Positions 1 through 7,245 of a stretch of DNA of 7,454 nt are shown here, one piece after another. A program made the translations under genes and the position numbers. Position 1 is the first letter of the stretch; the number at the start of each line of letters is the position of its first letter. The notes beneath the pieces were generated by a model, which was not told the origin of the DNA, did no database searches, and saw only the letters and a program-made list of their open reading frames with translations. This DNA comes from Poindextera sp035294785 (GTDB taxonomy: Bacteria; Pseudomonadota; Alphaproteobacteria; Caulobacterales; Caulobacteraceae): the NCBI GenBank assembly GCA_035294785.1, contig DATGKF010000006.1, positions 1-7,454 on the forward strand, given 5' to 3'.

Positions 1-3000
1 GAGCGCCCCACTGATACCGGTAGCCGATCGCGACCTTGCCCTCGTCGTAGTTGCTCTTGAACTTGTAGGAGGCGTTCAGGAACCCGCTCGAGTGGCCGTC
101 GTGGCTGTAGACGTTCAGCCCGGCTCCCACTTCGCCGAAGACGCCCGAGAAGTCGTCTTGCACGGCGATCGGCGCGCCGCCGGAGATCAGCGTGACGCGG
201 TTGTGTCCGTCGAACTCGTCCCAGACGCGCCCGTCGACCTCCAGCTTCACCAGATAGGCGTCGGTCTGGGCCAGAGGCGCGGACCAGCGCAGGCCGAGTG
301 CGCCTCTGAAGCTCTGCTCGTTGCCGAACGCGAAGGTCGTGCCAAGGACGTTGGCATTGCCGATCTGGGTCGAGACATACGCCAGCGTGCCGATCGGCTC
401 GAGCGTGCTTGCGCCAAGCGGAATCCGGTAGCCGGCCTCGAGCTGGCCGCCCCAGCTGTTCACGTCGACCGAGCCCATCATCGGCGTTACGCTGAGGCGG
501 AGGAAGTCGCCCTTGATCTGGCCGTCGATAAACAGCGGCCCTTGCAGATAGGTGGCGTAGACCGACGCCGACCAGCCGTTGAAGCGGGCGTTGTCGAGGA
601 ACCTGGACCTGAAATCGAGATTGGACTGCACCCAGCCGACGGCGACGCCCAAAAGGCCGACGCCCGAGCCGAAATGGCCCGCGGCGTCGATGCCAGCGTC
701 GATCTCATAGGTGTCCTGGTGGTAACCGAGGTTGAAAGTGAATCCCGCCGGCGGGTCGACGCTGTTCGAGCGTTGCGCCCAGTCACCCACCGCCTTGATC
801 CAGACGCCGGGAGTGAATCCGCCCAGCGAGCCCGGCGCGAGCAGGCTTGAATCGCGCAGATCGGCCTGACGGTCTTCCCAGGGCGAAGCGGCGTACCAGA
901 TGGTCTGGGCGGCTGTGCCGAGCTCCGGTCCCTCGAACGCCAACGGGCCCGGCGAGGAGACCAGCACGGTCTCGTTCGGCAGGTTCTGGAGCGTGTAGAG
1001 CCAAGCGCCCTTGACCAGCCCCGGCGCGTTGGGGCCAAACGTGGCGAATCCGGTCGAGCCGGGCGCGAGGGTGAAGGTCGCCTGGTTCGCCGTGGCCCCC
1101 GTCGTCGTGACGAGCACGATCGGGTCGGCGACCGTTACGTGGCTGGCGACGCCGCCGCCGTCCAGCACCACGATCCCTCCGGTCCCGCTGGTCGAGGCGA
1201 CGTTCAGCGTGTTGGCCGGCGCGTGCGGCCCCGCCAGGTCGGCGGTCGTCTTGAGCGTGCCGCCGTTGCTGACGAACGCCGTCTGCGGCCCGTTCAGTTG
1301 GATCGCGCCAGCGGCGCCGTTCGACAGGTCGATCGCGCCGGAATTGGTCAGGGTGGCCACGCCTGCGATCGTCAGTGTCGCCGGATTGCCGTCGGCGCCG
1401 ACCTGCAGGGTTCCGCCGTTGCTGATCGTGTTTGTCCCTCCCGTGGCGTTGCCGAACTGGAAGGTCGTCACGCCCGTGGTCTGGATCGTCCCGGCGTTGC
1501 TCAGCGTGTCGGTCGTCGTGCCGTTGCCGGCGCCGAACACGTCGGTCCCAGAGGTCTTCCAGAGCCCTCCGGCAAGGACGTTGACGGCGACGGTCGAGGT
1601 GTTGCCGACCGTGCCATTGCCGCTCAGCGCGCCAAAGTTCACGTCGCCGATCAGCGTGCCGGAGTCGTTCACCGTCACGGAGCCGAAGTGACTGGTCGTG
1701 TTGCCGTCGAGGATGGCCAGCCCGCCGGGCGAGCCAGAGATCGCCTCCACCGTCGATCCGGCCCCGATCGTGATGGTCGAAGTGGTGTTGGCGAGGGTGT
1801 TCTGAACCGAGATCACCGGGTTGGTGGCGTTGCCGATGCCCGAGACGACCGTCGAGCCTGAGAGGGTGATGATGTTGTTTCCAACGGCGCTCGTGAGTGC
1901 GATCGCCGTACCGTTGCCGCTGGTGATCGTACCGCCTGACGCCGTGACCGACGCGTTGCCGGCGCCGGCGGAATAGACGATGCCGGCGGCGTTGCCGTTG
2001 ATCGAGCCGGCCGTCTGGACGATGCCGCCGCGCAGGGTGCTGTCGGCGGTCACGAGGACGCCGATGTTGCCTTTGATCGCCCCGCTGTTGACGACCGCGC
2101 CGGTCACGGTGCTGCCGCCTTGCACGAGAATGCCGGTCTTGGCGGTGATCGGGCCGCTGTTGCTGACGTTGCCGGTGATGGTGGACGCCTGCGTCAGCGA
2201 GCTGAAGGCGTTGGCGTTGTCGATCAGGATGCCCGCGCCCTTCGGGGCCGAGATGCAGCCGGTGTTGGCGACGCCGCCGGTGATGTTGCCGCCGAAGACC
2301 GCGACTCCGTTCGAACTGAAGGCGCCCAGGCCCGTGGCGGTGATGTTGCCGGTGTTGATCACACCGCCGACGGGGGCTTTGGCGAACAGCGCTTTCGTGT
2401 TGACCACCACGATGCCGTTGCCGGCCGCGGTGATGTTGCCGGTGTTGATGACGGATCCACCGACCGTGTAGTTCTCGACCAAGATGCCGCTCAGCGACTT
2501 GGCGACGATGAGGCCGCTGTTGCTGATGTTGCCGGCGATGATTCCATGAGGGAACGCGGCGTTCGCGCTTAGACCGATCCCGAATCCAGCGGTTATATTT
2601 CCGCTGTTGACGACAGAGCCGCCCACGGACGCGCCCTGGACAAATATTCCCAGGTTCGTCGACCCGTTCGTGTCGATGAGCGTCCCGGTGTTGATGATGC
2701 TGCCGGTGACGTTGCCGCCGTTGACGACCGAGAGGGCCTGGAATCCCGAGGACGACACGAGGCCTTTGTTGACAACGTCGCCACCGACCGAGGCGTGGCT
2801 CACATTGATGCCGGCGGCGTGGGCGCTCGGCGTGATGTTGCCGTTGCTGATGACTGAGCCGGCGATCGTGACGCCGTTCGGGCCCAGCCCCGTGATTCCG
2901 TCGATATCGATGCCGACGCCCGGGCCGGTGAGGTTGCCGTTGTTGATCACCGAGCCGCCGACATAGGACTCCCTCACGGTGATGTCCGAAGCGTTGCCGG

Positions 3001-3451
3001 TGATCACGCCGTTGTTGATGATCGAGCCGGTGACGGTCGCGCTGAAGCCGACGATCGTCGGTGGGCTGCCGTGGGACCCGGCGCCGACGTTGATCCCGTA
3101 CTGGGGCGCGATGATCGAGCCGTTGTTGGTGATGTTGCCGACCAGCGTCGTGCCGTTGGTGACGACGCTGATGCCGCTGCTGGTGCCGGCGAAGAGCGGG
3201 GGGTAGGGCGTCGTTGCGTGGATCGACCCCGTCGACTCGTTGATGATGTCGCCGGTGTTCGAGGCGCCGTTGTTGTAGCTGATGCAATTGATCGCGCCGG
3301 CGTTGTCGACCCCGCCGGGCGTGTTGTTGAACGCACATTGCGCCTGCGCCGCCTGCGAGACCAGCGCCAGCGCAAGGCCCGAACTCGCGCCAAGCAAGAC
3401 CGTGCGCAGCTCATGCGAGCGCGCGCACCACACCTTTGTTGATGGGAACAT
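1..3451 (-). CDS. Autotransporter (type Va secretion) with beta-helical passenger, 3' end off window
   Basis: The reading frame stays open for 1150 codons and runs off the left edge. Residues 1-37 are a signal peptide: basic start, hydrophobic run LLGASSGLALALV, and cleavage after AQA (35-37). The passenger (38 to about 840) is rich in Gly, Asn, Ser and Thr. About 14 copies of a motif like GSVINTGNIT occur between residues 105 and 485, as expected of a parallel beta-helix. A less regular repeat region (about 500-800) follows, including NGGTLQVG and NSGAIDLSNG. A junction with GLVKGAWLYTL and QTIWYAA leads to the barrel domain, which begins near GVWIKAVGDW (Trp884) and shows alternating strands up to VAIGYRYQW, so only a few residues are probably missing. 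The barrel inserts in the outer membrane and the passenger is displayed or released outside; adhesion is the usual role but is not shown here. Cysteines are rare: 39, 56 and 399 in the mature protein. No protease catalytic motif was recognised. Confidence 0.9.
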   Translation of the reverse strand, partial: MFPSTKVWCARSHELRTVLLGASSGLALALVSQAAQAQCAFNNTPGGVDNAGAINCISYNNGASNTGDIINESTGSIHATTPYPPLFAGTSSGISVVTNGTTLVGNITNNGSIIAPQYGINVGAGSHGSPPTIVGFSATVTGSIINNGVITGNASDITVRESYVGGSVINNGNLTGPGVGIDIDGITGLGPNGVTIAGSVISNGNITPSAHAAGINVSHASVGGDVVNKGLVSSSGFQALSVVNGGNVTGSIINTGTLIDTNGSTNLGIFVQGASVGGSVVNSGNITAGFGIGLSANAAFPHGIIAGNISNSGLIVAKSLSGILVENYTVGGSVINTGNITAAGNGIVVVNTKALFAKAPVGGVINTGNITATGLGAFSSNGVAVFGGNITGGVANTGCISAPKGAGILIDNANAFSSLTQASTITGNVSNSGPITAKTGILVQGGSTVTGAVVNSGAIKGNIGVLVTADSTLRGGIVQTAGSINGNAAGIVYSAGAGNASVTASGGTITSGNGTAIALTSAVGNNIITLSGSTVVSGIGNATNPVISVQNTLANTTSTITIGAGSTVEAISGSPGGLAILDGNTTSHFGSVTVNDSGTLIGDVNFGALSGNGTVGNTSTVAVNVLAGGLWKTSGTDVFGAGNGTTTDTLSNAGTIQTTGVTTFQFGNATGGTNTISNGGTLQVGADGNPATLTIAGVATLTNSGAIDLSNGAAGAIQLNGPQTAFVSNGGTLKTTADLAGPHAPANTLNVASTSGTGGIVVLDGGGVASHVTVADPIVLVTTTGATANQATFTLAPGSTGFATFGPNAPGLVKGAWLYTLQNLPNETVLVSSPGPLAFEGPELGTAAQTIWYAASPWEDRQADLRDSSLLAPGSLGGFTPGVWIKAVGDWAQRSNSVDPPAGFTFNLGYHQDTYEIDAGIDAAGHFGSGVGLLGVAVGWVQSNLDFRSRFLDNARFNGWSASVYATYLQGPLFIDGQIKGDFLRLSVTPMMGSVDVNSWGGQLEAGYRIPLGASTLEPIGTLAYVSTQIGNANVLGTTFAFGNEQSFRGALGLRWSAPLAQTDAYLVKLEVDGRVWDEFDGHNRVTLISGGAPIAVQDDFSGVFGEVGAGLNVYSHDGHSSGFLNASYKFKSNYDEGKVAIGYRYQWGA
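2337..2359. repeat. 23-bp exact direct repeat, copy 1
   Basis: These 23 bases are identical to 2427-2449, exactly 90 bp (30 codons) away and in the same reading frame. They encode the VINTGNITA core of two neighbouring passenger repeats. Confidence 0.85.
2427..2449. repeat. 23-bp exact direct repeat, copy 2
   Basis: Second copy of the 23 bases at 2337-2359. Identity at the DNA level, and not only in protein, suggests recent duplication or gene conversion between adjacent units. Confidence 0.85.
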
Positions 3452-3457
3452 CGAGTG

Positions 3458-3463
3458 CCCTCC
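3458..3463 (-). promoter_or_regulatory. Ribosome binding site of the autotransporter gene
   Basis: GGAGGG on the minus strand (3463-3458) lies 6 nt before the ATG at 3451-3449. Near-perfect complementarity to the 16S anti-Shine-Dalgarno at good spacing fixes this ATG as the start, and the signal peptide begins directly after it. Confidence 0.85.
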
Positions 3464-3492
3464 AGCCCTTTCGATACGCGTGGTCGACCGCC

Positions 3493-3506
3493 CGACGCTT
3501 ACGTCG
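3493..3506. repeat. Short palindrome at the predicted autotransporter transcription start
   Basis: CGACG (3493-3497) and CGTCG (3502-3506) are perfect inverted copies around a 4-nt centre. They sit between the candidate promoter and the ribosome binding site. This could be an operator half-site pair or a leader hairpin. In DNA this GC-rich such short palindromes are common, so no function is claimed. Confidence 0.2.
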
Positions 3507-3508
3507 TC

Positions 3509-3533
3509 AGCGTGTAACGCCCATGTGCGTTCC
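3509..3533 (-). promoter_or_regulatory. Possible EcfG-type (general stress sigma) promoter of the autotransporter gene
   Basis: On the minus strand GGAAC (3533-3529) is followed after exactly 16 bp by CGCT (3512-3509). The alphaproteobacterial EcfG/SigT consensus is GGAAC-N16/17-CGTT, so this is a full -35 match with one mismatch in the -10. Transcription would start near 3500, giving a leader of about 50 nt, which comfortably includes the ribosome binding site. No good sigma70 pair was seen in this gap. A short motif can match by chance. Confidence 0.3.
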
Positions 3534-3556
3534 GAAACATGCGGCGATCTCGGACA

Positions 3557-3578
3557 GGTGTGTTTTCGTTACCACACC
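3557..3578. repeat. Small inverted repeat downstream of the TPR/transferase gene
   Basis: GGTGTG at 3557-3562 and CACACC at 3573-3578 form a 6-bp stem with a 10-nt loop, starting about 20 bp after the stop of the TPR/transferase gene. There is no T-run on either side, so it is not a convincing intrinsic terminator. It could be a weak mRNA 3' hairpin or chance. Confidence 0.25.
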
Positions 3579-3599
3579 CGCCCTGGTCCGGCCGGGCTC

Positions 3600-6500
3600 T
3601 CAGCCTGCTCCGAGCGCCGCCAGCAGCGGCGCCAAGTGTTCCCCGTACGCCCGCCACCGGCCGACCGAACTCGCGTAGAGCGGACGGCGCACCTGCGTGG
3701 CGCTGGCGGTTCGAACCGGCCGGTCGGTCGCGTGGAACGCGAGGCAGCGATCGTCCCAGGCCAGACCGCTATGGGCGACGATCCGGCGCGCCTGGGCGTC
3801 GAGATCGGCGACTACCTCTTCGTAGCGGACGTCGAGGACGCGGCCCGGCGGGAGCACGCGGCGCCAATGGGCCATCAGCCGCTCGTAGCGCCTGTAGTAA
3901 CGGCCGAGTTCGCCCAGGTCGAAGGTGTGCTTCTGCTCGGCCACGAACAGCTTGGAGAAACAGGAGACGCAGGTATCGACCGGGTCGCGGACGCAGTGGA
4001 TCATCGTCGCGTTCGGCAGCGCGAGATGGATGAGACCGGCGAAGAAGTAGTTCGACGGCATCTTGTCGGTGATCCGCTCGCTGTCCGGCGCCAGCGCCCG
4101 TAGCCGGGCCAGATAGGCAGCGCCGATCCGTCGAAGCTTCTCCGCGTCGATCGAGGCCAGCGAGTCGGGGAATTGAACGCCGTTGCTCACCTCGCTGACC
4201 ACCTCGTTGAACGTCGCCAACTCGCCTGCGCCATGAGCGCGCGGATGGCTGGCGATGATCTGCTCGACCAGCGTGGTCCCCGAGCGCGGCATGCCGATGA
4301 TGAAGACGGGCGTTGGCGAGGGGTCGCCGCCGCCTGACCGCGCCTCGATGAACGCCGGGGTGAACAGCGCCTCGAGGCGGTCGAACAGGGCCATGATCCA
4401 GCCCTCGTCATAGTCGATCGTGGCCCGCTTGGCGGCGTTGGCGGCCAGCAGGTGGTCGAAGGATCGGTCGTAGTCCTTCAGGTCCGCGTAGGCCTTGCCG
4501 AGGGCAAACCCGATGTGCATCCGGTCGGGCTTCGAAAGGTCGTCCCGCGCCGCCAGCGCCTCCATCGCCGCCAGGTGCGGGTCGTGTGCATCGAGCCGCG
4601 TGCTGTCGGTGAGGTTGACGTAGGCCCCTGTCATCGTGGGGTCGAGCTCGAGGCAGGCAAGGAACGCCGCCCGCGCCTCGTCCAGGCGTCCCAGGTCCCG
4701 AAGGGCGTTGCCCATGTTGTTGTAGGCTTCGGCGAGGTCCGGTTTCAGCTCGAGCGCGCGCGCGTGGAGGGCCAGCGCGGCCTCCAGTTCGCCCCTGTCG
4801 AAGGCGACACGCCCGAGCTGATTGACCGCCTCGTGGCTGTCCGGCTCCAGCGCCAGCGCCCGCTCGGTTGCGGCTCCAGCCTCGCCGGTCTGGTCGAGGT
4901 CGAGCAGCACGGCGCCGAGGTGCAGGTGGAACTTGGCGCGGGCCGGCTCGAGCGCGATCGCCCGCCGCAGCAGGTCTGCAGCCTCGTCGAAACGGCGCAG
5001 GTCCTTCAACGCCAGCGCCAGGTTGTCGAGCGTTTCCGGTCCGTTCGGCGCGAGCTCCAGCGCCTTGCGGTAGACCGCCTCCGCCTCCTCGGGACGGCCC
5101 AGCTCACGCAGGCAGGTGCCGAGGTTGTTCCAGGCGTCGGCGAAGCCCGGTTGCAGCGCCAGTGCGCGGCGATAGGAGGGCTCGGCCTCATCGAAGCGCT
5201 TCAATCGCTGCAGCACGTTGCCGCGGTTCGAGTGCGCCTGATCGAAGTCGGGGCGCGCCGCGATCGCCTGATCGTAAGCGGCCAGCGCCTCCTCGTAGCG
5301 GCCGAGGTCGAACAGGGCGATGCCCATGTTGCTCGCCGCCGGCGCGTTGCCCGGATCGAGCGCCAGCGCCGCGCGGCCTTCGGCGATCGCCGCCTCGGGG
5401 CGGCCGGCCAGGCGGAGCATCTCGCCCAGATTGGCGTGATAGACGGCGCGGTCGGGCGCCAGGGCGACGGCGCGCTCCAAATGCTCGATCGCCTCGCTGG
5501 ACCGCCCGGCGAGGTGGGCGGCGACGCCGAGCGCATGTGCGGCTTCGGCGGGGTCGGCGGCGGACAGGCTTGGCGTCGGCGCGGCGCGGCGAAGCTCGAG
5601 CGCGATCGTGGCGGCGGCAGCGGCGGCGCGCGCCTCGTTCAGCGCCTGGTGGGGGGCGAGTTCGTCGAGATGGCCGGCCGCGGCCCTCGCCAGGGCGCGG
5701 CCGACGCGCCTGGCGACCGCGTTCCAGGGCTCGCCGTCGCGCTGGCGGAAAAGCCGCATGGTCGGATACCAAGGGCTGTCCTCGCGACCGGTCAGCCAGC
5801 GCCAGTCGGCGACGGCTGGGGTGAGCAGCCACACCGGCTTGGCAAGCGCGCCGGCCAGGTGGGCGACGGCGGTGTCCACCGTGATCACCAGGTCGAGCGC
5901 GCTGAGCGCCGCCGCCGTCTCGGCGAAGTCCAGGAGCTCGTCCGATAGCGGCTCGACCTGGGCGCGCGCCACTCGCGCTTCGGCGGCAGGCTCACCGGCC
6001 TGCAGGCTCACGAAGGCGGCGCCGGCTGTTTTCAGGACCGGCGCGAGCGTTGCAAACCGGATCGACCGCCCGGCGTCGTTCACGTGTGCGCGGTTGCCGG
6101 CCCAGGCCAGTCCCACGCGCACGCCGGACAGTTTGGCGAGGCGCTCGCGCCAACGGGCCGCGGCGTCGGCGGGCGGGGCAAGGTAGGCGCCGCCGGCCGG
6201 GATGGTCTCCAGCCGTGTGCGGAAGCGGCGCGGCAGATCGAGCAGGGCCGCATCGAAGTCCGCCTCCGGCGCGGCCTCGCCGTTCGCGGCCAGGCGCACG
6301 CCGGGGAGACTTTGCTGCAGCAGGCGGACCAGGGGCGCCGGTGCGCGCAGGCTGACGCTGGCGCCCAAGGCCTGCAGCAGCGGGATGTAGCGAACGAATT
6401 GCAGGGTGTCGCCCAAGCCCTGCTCGGCCGCGATGAGGATGCTGCGCCCCGCGAGCGGTTCACCGCTCCAGGGCGAGCGCGCGGCCGTCGCGCCGGCCAT

Positions 6501-7193
6501 CTCGCTCGACCCCGCGCGCCAGGCGTATTCCTCCCAGCCCTCGGCGAAATCCCCGCGCATCAGCAGGAGCAGGCCAAGCCCGGTGTGCGCGTTGGCGTGT
6601 CCGGGCGCGAGCGCAATGGCGCGGCGAAGCGCGGCGGCGGCGGCGTCGAAGCGGCCGGCGTGATGCAGCGTGGTTCCGAGGTTGGCCCAGGCGTCGGCGT
6701 AGGTTGGCCTGAGCGCCACGGCGCGTTCCAGCGCGGCTTGCGCGTCGGCATAGCGCCGGAGCGCGTGGAGGGCGTTCCCAAGGTTCGAGTGAGCTTCGGC
6801 GAACGCGGGGTCGGCCGCGATCGCCCCGCGGTGCGCCTCGACGGCGCCGGCGTAATCGCCGCGTTCGTACAGCGCCACGCCCAGGTTCGTGAGCGCTCCT
6901 GGCATGCCCGGAGCGAGCGCCAGCGCCCGCCGGGCGGCGGCCTCCGCGCCGGCCGGATCGCCGACGCGGCGCAGCATTTCGCTCAGGTTGGCGTGGAATG
7001 CCGCGGCGTTAGGGTCCAACGCAATCGCGCGACGGACGTGGGCGACCGCCGCCTGAAACGCTCCGCTTTGATAGGCCGCGACGCCCAGCGCGTGCTCGGC
7101 GTCGGCCGGGCGTCCGGCCGCACGCAACGCGGCCGCCTGATCGGAGACCTCAGGCGTTGGGATAAAGGCGCCGCTGCCGGTGTCCTCAGCCAA
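3600..7193 (-). CDS. TPR / GT9-like glycosyltransferase / TPR / sulfotransferase fusion protein
   Basis: This predicted cytoplasmic protein of 1197 residues has no signal peptide or membrane segment. Residues 31-226 hold about five 34-residue TPRs plus a partial sixth. Residues 245-500 resemble the GT-B fold of heptosyltransferase-like (GT9) proteins: EQGLGDTLQFVRY at 257, RVGLAWAGN near 359, and VDTAVAHLAGAL at 439, equivalent to the acceptor/donor-site DTxxxHLA motif. A DWRWL...REDSPWYP segment follows at 463-477. After an Ala-rich linker (500-548) come nine more TPRs (551-856). The C-terminal sulfotransferase domain (about 890-1197) carries the PAPS 5'-phosphosulfate loop GMPRSGTT (967-974) and the 3'-phosphate site CVRDPVDTCVS (1067-1077, Arg1069 and Ser1077). 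Glu991 falls where the tyrosylprotein sulfotransferases have their catalytic base. An in-frame TGA four codons upstream rules out a start further out. TTG at 7193 is the most upstream start, with another TTG at codon 23; no clear Shine-Dalgarno is present. TPRs probably bind the protein acceptor. Acceptors and the sugar donor are unknown. Confidence 0.85.
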   Translation of the reverse strand: MAEDTGSGAFIPTPEVSDQAAALRAAGRPADAEHALGVAAYQSGAFQAAVAHVRRAIALDPNAAAFHANLSEMLRRVGDPAGAEAAARRALALAPGMPGALTNLGVALYERGDYAGAVEAHRGAIAADPAFAEAHSNLGNALHALRRYADAQAALERAVALRPTYADAWANLGTTLHHAGRFDAAAAALRRAIALAPGHANAHTGLGLLLLMRGDFAEGWEEYAWRAGSSEMAGATAARSPWSGEPLAGRSILIAAEQGLGDTLQFVRYIPLLQALGASVSLRAPAPLVRLLQQSLPGVRLAANGEAAPEADFDAALLDLPRRFRTRLETIPAGGAYLAPPADAAARWRERLAKLSGVRVGLAWAGNRAHVNDAGRSIRFATLAPVLKTAGAAFVSLQAGEPAAEARVARAQVEPLSDELLDFAETAAALSALDLVITVDTAVAHLAGALAKPVWLLTPAVADWRWLTGREDSPWYPTMRLFRQRDGEPWNAVARRVGRALARAAAGHLDELAPHQALNEARAAAAAATIALELRRAAPTPSLSAADPAEAAHALGVAAHLAGRSSEAIEHLERAVALAPDRAVYHANLGEMLRLAGRPEAAIAEGRAALALDPGNAPAASNMGIALFDLGRYEEALAAYDQAIAARPDFDQAHSNRGNVLQRLKRFDEAEPSYRRALALQPGFADAWNNLGTCLRELGRPEEAEAVYRKALELAPNGPETLDNLALALKDLRRFDEAADLLRRAIALEPARAKFHLHLGAVLLDLDQTGEAGAATERALALEPDSHEAVNQLGRVAFDRGELEAALALHARALELKPDLAEAYNNMGNALRDLGRLDEARAAFLACLELDPTMTGAYVNLTDSTRLDAHDPHLAAMEALAARDDLSKPDRMHIGFALGKAYADLKDYDRSFDHLLAANAAKRATIDYDEGWIMALFDRLEALFTPAFIEARSGGGDPSPTPVFIIGMPRSGTTLVEQIIASHPRAHGAGELATFNEVVSEVSNGVQFPDSLASIDAEKLRRIGAAYLARLRALAPDSERITDKMPSNYFFAGLIHLALPNATMIHCVRDPVDTCVSCFSKLFVAEQKHTFDLGELGRYYRRYERLMAHWRRVLPPGRVLDVRYEEVVADLDAQARRIVAHSGLAWDDRCLAFHATDRPVRTASATQVRRPLYASSVGRWRAYGEHLAPLLAALGAG

Positions 7194-7201
7194 GAGCCCG
7201 T

Positions 7202-7229
7202 CTCATAGCGAGCATCCGCGCGGCGTCAA
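7202..7229 (-). promoter_or_regulatory. Candidate sigma70 promoter for the TPR/transferase gene
   Basis: On the minus strand TTGACG (7229-7224) is followed after 16 bp by TATGAG (7207-7202). These match the -35 consensus in 5 of 6 positions and the -10 consensus in 4 of 6. It lies in the only 56 bp between the OmpA terminator and the TTG start at 7193. With normal geometry, transcription would begin around 7194-7197, giving a leader of only a few bases. This is a consensus match by eye, and the placement strengthens it because a promoter is needed here. Confidence 0.55.
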
Positions 7230-7245
7230 TCGGGCGAGCGCAAGC

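Larger units (their letters stand above)
1997..3140 (-). repeat. Coding repeat array of the autotransporter passenger (about 14 imperfect units)
   Basis: Units read G-[SGN]-[VI]-[IV]-N-[NTS]-G-x-[IL]-[TS]. They start near residues 107, 142, 166, 199, 223, 250, 277, 306, 333, 363, 393, 425, 450 and 475, giving periods of 24 to 35 residues. The core Asn-x-Gly turn and the hydrophobic pairs are conserved, while the stretches between vary in length and sequence. That is the pattern of successive beta-helix rungs with variable loops. The last unit (TAGSING) is degenerate. Boundaries are approximate because they were read by eye. Confidence 0.8.

Noticed and set aside
1997..3140. CRISPR-like or tandem satellite array because of regularly recurring GTTG/CCGGTG blocks
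   Set aside because: The spacing varies from 24 to 35 codons, always in whole codons, and the blocks encode the conserved Asn-x-Gly turn of a beta-helix. This is a protein-level repeat.
783..3338. An 851-codon open frame on the minus strand, extremely rich in Arg, His and Gln
   Set aside because: It is a shadow, shifted in phase against the autotransporter frame, which runs from 3451 and has a signal peptide, repeats and a barrel. The Arg/His/Gln bias comes from reading the Asn/Gly/Thr codons out of phase.
3504..3533. GGAAC followed by CGTT (GGAAC-N9-CGTT) as an EcfG promoter
   Set aside because: The 9-bp spacing is far below the required 16-17 bp. Only the CGCT at 16 bp was kept, at low confidence.
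3557..3599. Terminator for the TPR/transferase gene
   Set aside because: GC-rich bases and a 6-bp hairpin are present after the stop, but there is no T-run, so read-through into the autotransporter cannot be excluded or shown.
4452..5948. A 498-codon open frame on the plus strand
   Set aside because: It is antisense to the TPR/transferase gene. Its repeated Val-Gln-Arg-Leu segments mirror the 34-residue TPR period, and it shows no independent family resemblance.
6084..7208. A 374-codon plus-strand open frame, and similar ones at 92-850, 1011-1691 and 3282-4103
   Set aside because: All lie opposite well-supported genes. High GC with codon-position bias keeps antisense frames open, and none has a plausible ribosome binding site plus a recognisable domain.
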